A stretch of DNA of 64,000 nt from Aestuariibius violaceus (GTDB lineage Bacteria > Pseudomonadota > Alphaproteobacteria > Rhodobacterales > Rhodobacteraceae), in NCBI RefSeq assembly GCF_040779325.2, contig NZ_JBFONT020000010.1, forward strand, positions 45,396-109,395. Reading direction: 5' to 3'. A program made the translations under genes and the position numbers. Below, piece after piece: positions 25,427-35,746 of the stretch (the first letter of the stretch is position 1; each line of letters begins with the position of its first letter). The notes beneath the pieces are model-generated. The model made no database searches. It saw only the letters and a program-made list of their open reading frames with translations, and was not told the DNA's origin.

Positions 25427-27124
25427 TCAGCCTCCCAGCTTCACGTTGTCGATACCGACCAGCCGGTCATAAAGCCAGTAGAGCAGCAGCACGACCGCCA
25501 AGAGGATCGTTCCCAAAGCGGCCGCCAGGCCCCAGTTCAGCGAGCTGGAGATATGGAAGGCGATCCGGTTCGAGATGAAGACGCCCTTCGTCCCGCCGAC
25601 CAGTTCCGGCGTGATGTAGTACCCGATGGCCAGGATGAAGACGAGGATCGACCCCGCCCCGATCCCCGGTACGCTCAAGGGGAAATAGACCCGCCAGAAA
25701 GCGGTGGTGTTCGTGGCGCCCAGTGATTTCGCCGCACGCAGATAGGACGGATCGATCGTCTTCATCACCGAATAGAGCGGCAGGATCATGAAGGGCAGCA
25801 GGATATGCGTCATCGCGATTATCGTCCCCGTCGCGTTGTTGATCATCACCAGCCGGTTGCCGTCGCTCAGAAGCCCCGACCAGACGAGGATGTCGTTGAT
25901 CACCCCCTGCTGCTGCAACAGCACCTTCCAAGCGCTGGTCCGCACCAGAAGCGAGGTCCAGAACGGCAGCAGAACCAGGATCATCAGCACGTTCGCGGTC
26001 CGCATCGGCAGGTTCGCCAGCAGCCACGCCACCGGATATCCCAGAAGGATGCACGAGCCGGTGATCAGAAGGCTCATCCAGAGCGTCCGCAGGAACAGCG
26101 TGCCATAGATCCGCTGATCCTCCGGCTGGCGTTCGATCCCCTGCGGGGTCAGCTGCAGGTCGGCAGCGGCCAGGAAATAGCCCGCCGTCAGCGGGTCTGA
26201 GAACGCCTCGATCGTCCCCCAGACCTCCAGGTCGCCCCAATCTTCGTTGAGATCGAGGAAGGCGGCCCGCACGTCCTCGGGCGTGAACCCGGCGATGGCA
26301 TCGCGTGCCTGCGACAACAGGCGCGCGGTATCCGCCGGCAGATCCTCGGGCAGCGCCTCCAATGCAGCCAGATCGCTCGCCAGCGCCTGATAGACAACCG
26401 GCCAGGGCTCTTCTTCCGTAGGGCTGTCCTCATCCTCGACCTGTGCCGTCCGGGCGAAGGCGCCGTAGATATCCGCCGTTTGCGGCAAGGCCGCCTCGAC
26501 CGCCCCGTTCAGCCGGAACCGCGGCTCTGCCCCGCGATCCTCCGCTGCGGCCCATTCCGCCTGCCGTTCGATCCAGTCGGGATCGGCCATCAGCGCGACC
26601 CAGGTTGCGGGCTCTTCCCAGGCCGCGTCCAATGCGATGAACTGCTCCATCGTGGGTTCACCGATCTCGTCCATCCCGCGCCCTGACCGGCGAAAGAGCG
26701 ACGACATCCCCGTCGTCTCGTAATTCAAACGCGTGCCCAGCCGCGTGTGGTTCTTGCGCTCGACCGCGACGTTCATGTCACGTGCCAGGGCGACGAAGAC
26801 CTCCTCGCCAGGAAGGTCCTCCCCCTCCCACCCGTCCAGCGCCACGACCGTGCGCGGCAGCGTCTCGGACACGATATCGTTCTCGACCGACCGCCAGAGC
26901 ATATCGACGATCGGCGCGATGAACGTCACCAGAACGAAGACCAGAAGCGGCAGAACCAGCAGGAACGCCCGGATCTTCTGCCTTCTGAGCGACCGCGCCA
27001 AGGACGCCTTCAGCGGCGTGCCGTCCGCGGCCAGCATCGGCCCGTCGGCCCGCTCGGCATTGCGAAGCGCGTTGTCGGGCGTCGCGCCCGTGAACTGGTC
27101 CGGCCCTGCGGCGGTCTCGGCCAT
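25427..27124 (-). CDS. ABC transporter permease, PotB-like, with a large periplasmic insertion
   Basis: 565 residues, about twice the usual 285. One membrane segment (about 54-75) is followed by about 270 hydrophilic residues (to about 345), then the remaining five membrane segments with the EAA loop SYLRAAKSLGATNTTAFWRVYFPLS. The insertion is acidic, has no Cys pairs and no family I recognise; by topology it is periplasmic and could contact the binding protein. The ATG directly follows the DUF1330 stop (TGAATG). Confidence 0.88.
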   Translation of the reverse strand: MAETAAGPDQFTGATPDNALRNAERADGPMLAADGTPLKASLARSLRRQKIRAFLLVLPLLVFVLVTFIAPIVDMLWRSVENDIVSETLPRTVVALDGWEGEDLPGEEVFVALARDMNVAVERKNHTRLGTRLNYETTGMSSLFRRSGRGMDEIGEPTMEQFIALDAAWEEPATWVALMADPDWIERQAEWAAAEDRGAEPRFRLNGAVEAALPQTADIYGAFARTAQVEDEDSPTEEEPWPVVYQALASDLAALEALPEDLPADTARLLSQARDAIAGFTPEDVRAAFLDLNEDWGDLEVWGTIEAFSDPLTAGYFLAAADLQLTPQGIERQPEDQRIYGTLFLRTLWMSLLITGSCILLGYPVAWLLANLPMRTANVLMILVLLPFWTSLLVRTSAWKVLLQQQGVINDILVWSGLLSDGNRLVMINNATGTIIAMTHILLPFMILPLYSVMKTIDPSYLRAAKSLGATNTTAFWRVYFPLSVPGIGAGSILVFILAIGYYITPELVGGTKGVFISNRIAFHISSSLNWGLAAALGTILLAVVLLLYWLYDRLVGIDNVKLGG

Positions 27125-27412
27125 TCAGACCCCTTCCACGAGGATGATCGTGCTGTCCGCGCTCGCCCTGCGGATATCGGCGACGGCCTGATAGTCCGGA
27201 TCCTCATAGGCCGCCTTGGCCGCCTCGAAGCTGTCGAACTCGATCACCACATGGCGCTCGCCCGCCGTGCCCTCGCGCAGCTCGGACTTGCCACCGCGCA
27301 CGATGAATCTGGCACCGTGGGCCTCAAGGATCGGCGTGTCTTTGGCGACGTAGTCCGGATAGCGTTCCGGATCGGTCACGGTGATATGTCCGATGATGTA
27401 GCCCTTCGGCAT
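27125..27412 (-). CDS. DUF1330 family protein
   Basis: 95 residues from ATG 27412. A ferredoxin-like alpha/beta barrel monomer with the family pattern: GYIIGHITVTDPERYPDYV, FIVRGGKSELREG and HVVIEFDSFEAAKAAYEDPDYQ. The fold dimerises as in antibiotic biosynthesis monooxygenases; no activity is established for the family. Embedded in the Pot-type operon between the binding protein and the first permease, which suggests a role linked to the imported compound. Confidence 0.88.
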   Translation of the reverse strand: MPKGYIIGHITVTDPERYPDYVAKDTPILEAHGARFIVRGGKSELREGTAGERHVVIEFDSFEAAKAAYEDPDYQAVADIRRASADSTIILVEGV

Positions 27413-27432
27413 CGCAGCCTCCGTTATGAGGA

Positions 27433-27452
27433 GGGCGGCCCGAAGGCCGCCC
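27433..27452 (-). promoter_or_regulatory. Intra-operon GC hairpin with UUCG loop behind the binding-protein gene
   Basis: On the minus strand GGGCGGCC-TTCG-GGCCGCCC forms an 8-bp stem with the very stable UUCG tetraloop, 10 bp after the binding-protein stop and without a T-run. Such hairpins protect the upstream message from 3' decay and raise binding-protein yield over permeases. Confidence 0.7.
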
Positions 27453-27461
27453 CGCTTTGCC

Positions 27462-28571
<1,110 letters not shown>

Positions 28572-28715
28572 ACTTGTCTCCCAGTTGTTTCCCCGGTCAT
28601 TCCTCCCGGCCCGCGTCGGGGGTCGCGGCACCGGCATCTCTCAGCCGCTCATCGGTCCTTGCAGACCTCTTCGCTCCCAACGAGGAGCGCCCGTGAGGGA
28701 GCGACGAGTGCGCGC

Positions 28716-29813
28716 TCAAGCATCAAGCGCCCGCGCATCCTCGGCCAGCCAGCCGATCTCCACCGTCTCGCCCGGCTTCAAGCGGTCCTGCCCTTGGGCA
28801 TTTCGGCTCTTCATGATGAAGTCATCCTGCCCGGCGACGCGCAGGCGCGTCCGGAACTGATCGCCCATATAGATGAACTCCAGGACCTCGGCCCTCAGGG
28901 TATGCGCCTCCGGGCTCAGCCGCTCGCGCTTGAACTCCACCCGCTCGGGCCGGATCGACACCTTGGTCCGCTCGCCCACGCCGCCCACATTCACCGGCAC
29001 CGCGTCGATCAGCCCGCCATCGTCCAGCCGTACCAGCGCCAGCCCGTCCTTCATCTCCTCGATCACGCCTTCCAGCGTGTTGTTCTCACCGATGAACTGG
29101 GCGACAAAACTGTTCTGCGGGCTCTCGTACAGCTCATCGGGCGGGGCCAGTTGCTGGATCCGCCCGTCATCGAAGACCGCGACCCGGTCCGACATCGTCA
29201 GCGCCTCGGTCTGGTCATGCGTCACGTAGACCGTCGTAATCCCCAGCTCATGGGCGAGGTTCGTGATCTCGAACTGCAGGCTTTCCCGCAGCTGCTTGTC
29301 CAAAGCCCCCAGCGGCTCGTCCATCAGCACCAGCTCCGGCTCGAAGACCAAAGCCCGCGCCAACGCCACCCGCTGCTGCTGCCCGCCCGACAATTGCGCC
29401 GGGCGGCGGCCCTTGAAGGCCTGCATCTGCACCATGCCCAGCGCCCGGTCGATCTTCTCTTCCCGTTCGGCCTTGCCCAGATCGCGGACCTCCAGCGGGA
29501 AGGCGAGGTTCTCGGCCACGCTCATATGCGGAAACAGCGCGTAGTTCTGGAACACCATCCCGATCCCGCGCTTGTGCGGCGGGATGTTGTTGATCGGCCG
29601 TCCGTCCAGCCGGATCTCTCCATATGTGGCGGTCTCGAACCCCGCCAGCATCATCAGGCAGGTCGTCTTGCCCGACCCCGAGGGGCCTAGCATCGTCAGA
29701 AACTCGCCCTTCGGCATGGAAAGGTTGAGGTCTTTGACGACGAGCGTTTCGCCGTCATAGCTTTTCTGGACCCGCTCGAACTCTACAAAGGCGTCCGGTC
29801 CGCTTCCATCCAA
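28716..29813 (-). CDS. potA: Spermidine/putrescine-type ABC ATPase, PotA-like
   Basis: 365 residues; start taken at TTG 29813, no better codon nearby. Walker A GPSGSGKTT, Q-loop VFQNYALF, signature LSGGQQQR, Walker B LVLMDEP, then a TOBE-type C-terminal regulatory domain (about 265-360), as in PotA. First gene of a minus-strand operon: ATPase, binding protein, DUF1330, long permease, permease. An inverted repeat CCGACGG/CCGTCGG (29837-29863) lies in the leader. Polyamine specificity is by family only. Confidence 0.88.
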   Translation of the reverse strand: MDGSGPDAFVEFERVQKSYDGETLVVKDLNLSMPKGEFLTMLGPSGSGKTTCLMMLAGFETATYGEIRLDGRPINNIPPHKRGIGMVFQNYALFPHMSVAENLAFPLEVRDLGKAEREEKIDRALGMVQMQAFKGRRPAQLSGGQQQRVALARALVFEPELVLMDEPLGALDKQLRESLQFEITNLAHELGITTVYVTHDQTEALTMSDRVAVFDDGRIQQLAPPDELYESPQNSFVAQFIGENNTLEGVIEEMKDGLALVRLDDGGLIDAVPVNVGGVGERTKVSIRPERVEFKRERLSPEAHTLRAEVLEFIYMGDQFRTRLRVAGQDDFIMKSRNAQGQDRLKPGETVEIGWLAEDARALDA

Positions 29814-29994
29814 GATGGCATTCCCCTCATATCACTCCGACGGCAAACACGTCTCTCCGTCGGTTGCCGAACAAAGCAAAGGCCCCGGCGCATTGCAAGC
29901 GGCAACCCTCGTCCTGCGCAAACCGGTCACAGGAACGCCTGCCGCGCAGGCAGAAGATTGACAGAACCGGGCCGGGCCGGGCTTCCTGCGCCCC

Positions 29995-30732
29995 GTGACA
30001 GATCTTCCAAAGCTCCAGGGCCGCGTCACCTCGCTCGCCATCCTCGATTACGGGCTCTTCGAGGTGCGCGAGGACGAGCGCCGGATCGGCCTCCCCGGCT
30101 ACCTGATCCGCACCGATGCGGGCGAGGCGATCCTGGTCGATCTGGGCCTGCCGCCGAAATACATCGCCGATCCCGAAGGGGCAGGGCAGGGCGATGGCCT
30201 CGACGCCTTCGGCCGGGTCGTCTCCGTTACCGAGGCCAACAGCCCCGCCGCGCAGCTCGCGCTTCTCGGCCTGACCGCGGCGGATATCGACCTTCTCGTC
30301 CTGACCCACAGCCATATCGACCATATCGGCGACCTCGCTTTCGCTCCGCAGGCTCCGCTCCTCCTTTCGGCGGCGGAGCGGGCGCTCGACCGCCCGGTCT
30401 ACTGGCAGACGGCGCAGCCTCTCGCCTGGCCCGACCGCAAGACGGTGACGATCACCGGCGACACCGAGCTCTGCCCCGGCCTCACCCTCCTCGACGCGCC
30501 GGGCCACACACCCGGCCAGCTCGCGCTCTGGCTCGACCTGCCCGAAACCGGCCCGGTTCTGCTGACATCGGATGCGATCTCAAGACCCGGCGAGGCCTTC
30601 GCCACCGAGGCTGCAAGCAAAACCGCCGCAAACCTGTTGGCGCGTGCCAAGGCCGCAGGGGCCTTCGTCATCTACGGCCACTGGCAGGATCAGTGGCCCA
30701 GGCTCCGGAAGGCGCCCGACCTCTACTGCTGA
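29995..30732 (+). CDS. MBL-fold hydrolase, N-acyl-homoserine lactonase-like
   Basis: 245 residues from GTG 29995. Complete metal motif LTHSHIDHIGD, then DAPGHTPGQLAL, LTSDAIS and a late His in IYGHWQDQW. N-terminal ILDYGLFEV and LPGYLIRTDAGEAILVDLGL follow the AiiA/AttM lactonase pattern, so quorum-signal lactone hydrolysis is the best guess, although related proteins act on other lactones. Divergent from the Pot-type operon and convergent with the RND pump gene, 4 bp apart. Confidence 0.75.
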   Translation: MTDLPKLQGRVTSLAILDYGLFEVREDERRIGLPGYLIRTDAGEAILVDLGLPPKYIADPEGAGQGDGLDAFGRVVSVTEANSPAAQLALLGLTAADIDLLVLTHSHIDHIGDLAFAPQAPLLLSAAERALDRPVYWQTAQPLAWPDRKTVTITGDTELCPGLTLLDAPGHTPGQLALWLDLPETGPVLLTSDAISRPGEAFATEAASKTAANLLARAKAAGAFVIYGHWQDQWPRLRKAPDLYC

Positions 30733-30736
30733 AAGC

Positions 30737-33700
30737 TCACTCCGCCGCGTGCCGCAGCACGAGCGGCGCCTGCACCACCTCGGGCGCCGCTTCGGTCTTG
30801 GCCCTCACCTTCCGGCGATGCAGCAGGGCGAACATCGGCGGCGTGAAGTAGAACGACACGACCGATGACAGCAGCACGCCACCCGCAATCGCCACCGCGA
30901 AGGGGGGCCAGAACCCGCCACCCGCCAGGATCAGGGGCAGGAACCCCCCGAAGGTCGTGATGGTGGTCGACACGATATGCCGGCTCGACCCCGACACGAC
31001 CCGCGCCATCGCCGCCCGGTCGCCTGCCGCCGCCTCCGGATCGCCCTGCAGCCCTGTCAGGATGATGATTGCGGCATTGATCGACACCCCGATCGACCCG
31101 ATCACCCCGATGATCGCGTTGATCCCGAACGGGTACTGCATGATGGCGAGCGACAGCATCGACAGCCCCGCCGACAGCACGCAGACCACCAGCGCCACGC
31201 CGGTCAGCCGGAACGAGTTGAAGGTCAACGCGATCGTCGCGATCGTCAGCGTCACGATCAGCCCGACCGAGGCCAACAGGTTCCCCACTGTATTCGACCG
31301 CGCGTCCGAATCGCCGCCCAGCTCCATCCGGTAGCCCTGCGGCAGCGCAAAGTCGCGCGCGTCCAGCGCCGCCAGCACCGATTGCAACGCCTCCTCCGGC
31401 AGAACGCCCGGCACGATGAAGGCCTGCACCGTGTTCGACCGCTCGCCGTTCCGGCGGGTGATCACGCTTTCGGCCGGTTCCAGTACCGGCCGGGCCAGCT
31501 CCGACAGCGGCACCGCCGGGAACGCGCCGGTGGCCGAAACGGTGGCCGCCCCCGGCAGCAGGATCGGCAGATCCGAAATCGCCGCCAGATCGCCGCGCAG
31601 CCCGTCGCCCAGCCGCACGCGCACGGGCAACTGCTCCGTCCCCTCGACCAGCGATCCGCCGGTGACGCCGACCAAGCCGGATTCCAGCTGGCGCGCCACA
31701 TCGGTGACGTCCATCCCCAGAAGCCGCGCCGACACCTCGTCGATCTCGAACCGGATCTGCGGCGCGCCGCCGGTGACGCCTGCGCGGACCTGCGTCACCA
31801 GATCCAGATCGGCCATGATCGCGCGGGCCTCTTCGCCAAGCCGCCGCAACTCGTCCAGATCCGGGCCTACCAGCCGCACTTCGACCGGGGCGGCGACGGG
31901 CGGCCCCTGAACAAGCCCCCGCACGATGATCCGCGCCTCGGGGAAGTCGACGTCCAGCCGCTCCTGCAACTCGGGCACCAGCCGCGCCGAGGCTTCGGGC
32001 GAGGCCGAGTTGATCATCGCCTGTGCATAACCCGGCTCGCGCGACCGCCCGCCGGTAATGTTGTAATAGAAGGCCGGCCCGGACGTCCCGATCGACCAAT
32101 AGGCGGACACGATGCCCTCTTCCGCGCCGAGCAAGGCATCGATCTCCCGCACCACGGCTTCGGTCTCCGCGATCGCGGTTCCGGGCGGCATGTCGATTTC
32201 CAGATAGAACTGATCGCGATCCACCCCGGGAAAGAACTGCGCCGTCAATGTCGGGAAGGCCGCGAAGCCGAGAACGGGCAAAACCAGCGACAGGGCGATG
32301 GACTTGATCGGGTTCTCCACCGCCCAGCGGATCGACCGCTCGAACAGTCGCGCGACCCCCGGCAGGCTGATCCCGCGGCCCAGGAACGTGCCGTCGCGAC
32401 CCTGCGGCAGGAACCATCCCGCAAGCGCGGGTGTCACGGTCAGCGCGACGAACAGCGACCAGATCAGCATCAGCACCACCGCGATCGCGATCGCCCCCAC
32501 GAAATCCCCCGCCGGTCCCGGCAGCAGGATCATTGGCGTGAACGACAGCGCCGTCGTCACGGTCGACGCCAGAAGCGGCGCCGCCAGCCGCTTGACCGCA
32601 TCGCCCACCGCATCGATCCGCGCCACACCACGTTGCAGTCTCTGACGGATCTCGTCCGACATCACGATCGCCGCGTCGACCAGCAGGCCCAGGGCCACGA
32701 TCAGGCCCGTCACCGACATTTGGTGGATCGGCAGGCCGATGAAGTTCATCGTGGCCAGCGTCGACAGCGACACGACCGGCAGCACCAGCGCCACGATCGC
32801 CGCCGCGCGCACGCCCAGCGTGATGAACAGAACCGCGACGACCAGCCCCACGCCGATCGCCATGTTCGTGCCGACCTCGGCCAGCCGCGCCGCCGTATAG
32901 GTGCTCTGATCGAACAGCAATTGCTCCGACAACCCCGCCGGGATCGCCGCGGACCCGCTCTCCAGTTCCTCGCGCACGAACCCCATCCAGCGGTCAATCT
33001 GCACGCCATCCTGCGCCAGAACGCCGACCAGCACCGCGGGTCGCCCGTTCGCCAGCGCCAGCTCCTCCGCCGGATCCCGCGCGCCGCGGGTGATCTCGGC
33101 AATGTCGCCCAGCATCACGCTCGCGCCGTCCTCATTCTCGCGCAGCACCACCTCGCGCAGGCGGTCGAGCGTCTCGATCTCGCCCGAGATGTTGATCGTC
33201 AGATCGCTCGCAGCCCCCTGCAGCCGCCCCGCCTGCACCTTGCCGTCCGCCGCCGCGATCCGGGCCGAGATCTCCTGCGCCGTCAGCCCCAACGCCGCCG
33301 CCTCCACCGGATCGACCCTGACCAGAACCTCCTCCTCGGGCTCGCCGAACAGATCGACCGCCCGGGTCGACGGAATGGACCGCAGCCGGTCGGCCAGCGT
33401 CTCCGCATGGCGCTGCGCCAGCGTGATCGGCACGCCGTCATGGTCCGCCGTCACCGCAACGACCGCCGAATAGGCCGAAATCCCCTCGGCATTGAATTCC
33501 GGCGGCTGCACGCCAGCAGGGAAGTCCCGCCGCGCATCCTCGACCGCATCCCGCGCCTCGGACCAGACCTGTTCGATCGTCGTCTCGTCCAGCGTCTCCA
33601 GTAGCTCGACCGAAACCACCGAAACCCCGCTGCGCGACACCGACTCGATCGTGTCGACCTCCGCGATCTCGCGCAGTTCCTCCTCGATCTCCGCCGTCAC

Positions 33701-33880
33701 CAGTGCCTCGACCCGCGCCGGATCGGCGCCGGGAAAGCTCGTGGTGATCGTCGCGAAAAGGTTGGTGATCGTCGGATCCTCCTGCCGCCCCAGCGACAGG
33801 AACGACGAGGCCCCGGCCGAGATCAGGACCAGCAGGATCAGCGCCACCAGCCGCGGCTGCCGGAAGGGGAGGGTCTCCAT
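30737..33880 (-). CDS. RND-family efflux pump, inner-membrane transporter
   Basis: 1047 residues with twelve membrane segments and two large periplasmic loops, the AcrB architecture. N terminus METLPFRQPRLVALILLVLISAGASS, early block RQEDPTITNLFATI. The transmembrane-4 proton-relay region reads GLLVDAAIVMSDE: only one of the two adjacent Asp residues of AcrB (407/408) is kept, as in CusA-type pumps. The adaptor gene lies 1 bp upstream. Substrate unknown; the divergent TetR regulator suggests induction by a small molecule. Confidence 0.92.
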   Translation of the reverse strand: METLPFRQPRLVALILLVLISAGASSFLSLGRQEDPTITNLFATITTSFPGADPARVEALVTAEIEEELREIAEVDTIESVSRSGVSVVSVELLETLDETTIEQVWSEARDAVEDARRDFPAGVQPPEFNAEGISAYSAVVAVTADHDGVPITLAQRHAETLADRLRSIPSTRAVDLFGEPEEEVLVRVDPVEAAALGLTAQEISARIAAADGKVQAGRLQGAASDLTINISGEIETLDRLREVVLRENEDGASVMLGDIAEITRGARDPAEELALANGRPAVLVGVLAQDGVQIDRWMGFVREELESGSAAIPAGLSEQLLFDQSTYTAARLAEVGTNMAIGVGLVVAVLFITLGVRAAAIVALVLPVVSLSTLATMNFIGLPIHQMSVTGLIVALGLLVDAAIVMSDEIRQRLQRGVARIDAVGDAVKRLAAPLLASTVTTALSFTPMILLPGPAGDFVGAIAIAVVLMLIWSLFVALTVTPALAGWFLPQGRDGTFLGRGISLPGVARLFERSIRWAVENPIKSIALSLVLPVLGFAAFPTLTAQFFPGVDRDQFYLEIDMPPGTAIAETEAVVREIDALLGAEEGIVSAYWSIGTSGPAFYYNITGGRSREPGYAQAMINSASPEASARLVPELQERLDVDFPEARIIVRGLVQGPPVAAPVEVRLVGPDLDELRRLGEEARAIMADLDLVTQVRAGVTGGAPQIRFEIDEVSARLLGMDVTDVARQLESGLVGVTGGSLVEGTEQLPVRVRLGDGLRGDLAAISDLPILLPGAATVSATGAFPAVPLSELARPVLEPAESVITRRNGERSNTVQAFIVPGVLPEEALQSVLAALDARDFALPQGYRMELGGDSDARSNTVGNLLASVGLIVTLTIATIALTFNSFRLTGVALVVCVLSAGLSMLSLAIMQYPFGINAIIGVIGSIGVSINAAIIILTGLQGDPEAAAGDRAAMARVVSGSSRHIVSTTITTFGGFLPLILAGGGFWPPFAVAIAGGVLLSSVVSFYFTPPMFALLHRRKVRAKTEAAPEVVQAPLVLRHAAE

Positions 33881-33881
33881 C

Positions 33882-35021
33882 TCAGCTCTCCCCGGTCAGG
33901 CGGACCGACTGGCCCGGCGTCACCCGATGCGCCCCCGACCGGATCAGCCGGGCGCCATCCTCGAAACTGCCGCGCACGAAGGCCCGCTCGCTTTCCGCAT
34001 GAAGGATCTCGACCGCCGCATTCCGCACCACCCCGTGGTCGTCGACGATCAGAACCGTCCAGACGCTCCCCGTCCCCTCCTGCAGCGCATCCATCGCCAC
34101 CCACGCCCCGGGCTGCGCCACCCGCTCCCGCATCAGAAGCGTCGCCGTCTGGCCAAAGGCGGGCGGCGTCTCGGTCTCCAGAACGAACAGCGCCGTACGG
34201 GTCCGCGTCACCGGATCGATATCCGGCCGCAGGTTGATCAGCGTCGCCTCATGCCGGGCGCCACCCACAAGGGCCTCGACAGCCTCCAGATCCTCAATGG
34301 ACACACTCAACGGCAACCCCACCCGGATCTGAGGTTCCGCCACATCGATCAGCGTCAGGATGGTCTGCCCTGCCGCCAGCGTCTCCCCGCCATCGACATT
34401 GCGCGCCCCGATCCGCCCCGCAAACGGTGCCCTCAGAACCGACTTCTCGATCCGGATCTCGACAGCGTCCAGCGCCGCCTCCGTCTCGATGATCCGCGCC
34501 GTCAGCTCGTCGCGCGTCGCCACCGCCTGATCCAGCCGCTCCTGGCTCGTGAACCCCTGACCGACCAGCGTCTCGTTCCGACCGACCTGGCTTTCCGCAA
34601 AGATCAGCTGCGCCGACAACGCATCGCGCGAGGCGACAAGGCGGTCCCGATCCGCCTCCAGCAGATCCGTGTCGAGCCGGGCCAGCACCGCCCCCGCCTC
34701 CACAGGATCGCCTTCATCCACCTCGATCGCGTCCAGCCGCCCGCCCAGTTCGAACGACAGCGCCGCCCGATACCGCGCCTCGACCTGACCGACAAAGCGC
34801 CGCTCCAGATCAAATGCGCTCTCGATCACCAACCGCTCCGTCGCGACCGGGGTCAGCGCCGCCGTCACGGGCGGCTCCGTCGCTTCGGCCCGGCTGGTCA
34901 GGACAGTGCTGCCGGTCGCGACCGCGCCGACAGCCAGGCCGACGACCAGGAGCGTCGCCGTGATCGACAGGAGTTTCAGGGCAAATCGGCGAAGGCGGGT
35001 CTGCGGGCGGTGTGCGGTCAT
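33882..35021 (-). CDS. RND periplasmic adaptor (membrane fusion protein)
   Basis: 379 residues: N-terminal membrane anchor (about 17-40), beta-barrel and lipoyl-like half motifs (LSFELGGRLDAIEVDEGDPVEAG and a later RAPFAGRIGARNVDGGE), an alpha-hairpin between them and a C-terminal beta domain. Links the RND transporter to an outer-membrane channel, whose gene is not adjacent. First gene of the operon under the divergent TetR regulator. Confidence 0.92.
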   Translation of the reverse strand: MTAHRPQTRLRRFALKLLSITATLLVVGLAVGAVATGSTVLTSRAEATEPPVTAALTPVATERLVIESAFDLERRFVGQVEARYRAALSFELGGRLDAIEVDEGDPVEAGAVLARLDTDLLEADRDRLVASRDALSAQLIFAESQVGRNETLVGQGFTSQERLDQAVATRDELTARIIETEAALDAVEIRIEKSVLRAPFAGRIGARNVDGGETLAAGQTILTLIDVAEPQIRVGLPLSVSIEDLEAVEALVGGARHEATLINLRPDIDPVTRTRTALFVLETETPPAFGQTATLLMRERVAQPGAWVAMDALQEGTGSVWTVLIVDDHGVVRNAAVEILHAESERAFVRGSFEDGARLIRSGAHRVTPGQSVRLTGES

Positions 35022-35040
35022 CGGTCCAATCCTCGCAAAG

Positions 35041-35073
35041 TTAGCGTCTCTTACATATGTTAGAGTCTCTCAC
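35041..35073. promoter_or_regulatory. Direct-repeat operator between the RND operon and tetR
   Basis: TTAGCGTCTCTTAC (35041-35054) and TTAGAGTCTCTCAC (35060-35073) repeat at 19-bp period, flanking the palindrome ACATATGT (35053-35060). A TTGACA hexamer follows at 35076 for the tetR direction. Likely the regulator's binding region. Confidence 0.55.
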
Positions 35074-35110
35074 TTTGACAAGTCTTACGTGGTCTGAGAA
35101 AGGTTGGATC

Positions 35111-35740
35111 ATGAGCCGTGACCAAGAAATCAAGAAAAGAGGCAGCTACCACCACGGCGACCTTCGCGCCCAACTGGTCGAGGCGACGCGCCAGCTGGTC
35201 GAGGAAAAAGGCCCCGACCATTTCACCGTGTCCGAGGCGTGCCGCGTCGCCGGTGTCTCCACCGCCGCGCCCTACAAGCACTTCAAGGACAAGGAGGAGT
35301 TGCTGAACGCCGTCACGCTCGAAGGGATGCTGCGCTCCCAAAAGATGATGACGGACGAACTGGCCAAGTATCCCGAAGGCAGCCTCGACCGCATCGTTGC
35401 CCTCGGCCGCGTCTACATCCGTTTCGCCTTGCAGGAGCCCGGCGTCTTTCGGCTCATCTTTGGCCTGGCCGAAGATCACGCCGACCAGACCGACCTCGTC
35501 GCCCAAGGCCACCAGAAATTCGGCATCGTCCAGCACGAGGTCGCCAGCTGCCTCGGCCAATCAGAGGTTGGCCCCGAAGAGGCCCGCCGCGCCTTCCTCC
35601 TCTGGAGCTTCGTCCACGGCCTGTCGTTCCTGCTGATCGACGGCAAGGTCGACAAGATCGGCTATCCGCTGGATCAGGAGGCGATCCTGAAAGAGATCGC
35701 CGTCCGCGTCATGGGCGACATGCCCGACGCGCAGGGCTAG
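35111..35740 (+). CDS. TetR-family regulator, likely repressor of the RND pump
   Basis: 209 residues from ATG 35111 (AAAGG upstream); an in-frame ATG at 35057 would lie in the operator. N-terminal helix-turn-helix block DHFTVSEACRVAGVSTAAPYKHFKDKEELLNAV, then a ligand domain resembling the TetR WHG subgroup (GVFRLIFGL, AFLLWSFVHGLSFLLID). Divergent from the adaptor-pump operon across about 90 bp containing direct repeats. Confidence 0.92.
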   Translation: MSRDQEIKKRGSYHHGDLRAQLVEATRQLVEEKGPDHFTVSEACRVAGVSTAAPYKHFKDKEELLNAVTLEGMLRSQKMMTDELAKYPEGSLDRIVALGRVYIRFALQEPGVFRLIFGLAEDHADQTDLVAQGHQKFGIVQHEVASCLGQSEVGPEEARRAFLLWSFVHGLSFLLIDGKVDKIGYPLDQEAILKEIAVRVMGDMPDAQG

Positions 35741-35746
35741 AAGACG

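Noticed and set aside
30977..33604. Plus-strand open frame of 875 codons opposite the RND pump
   Set aside because: Same antisense artefact of high-GC codons; the minus strand is a full RND transporter with all motifs.
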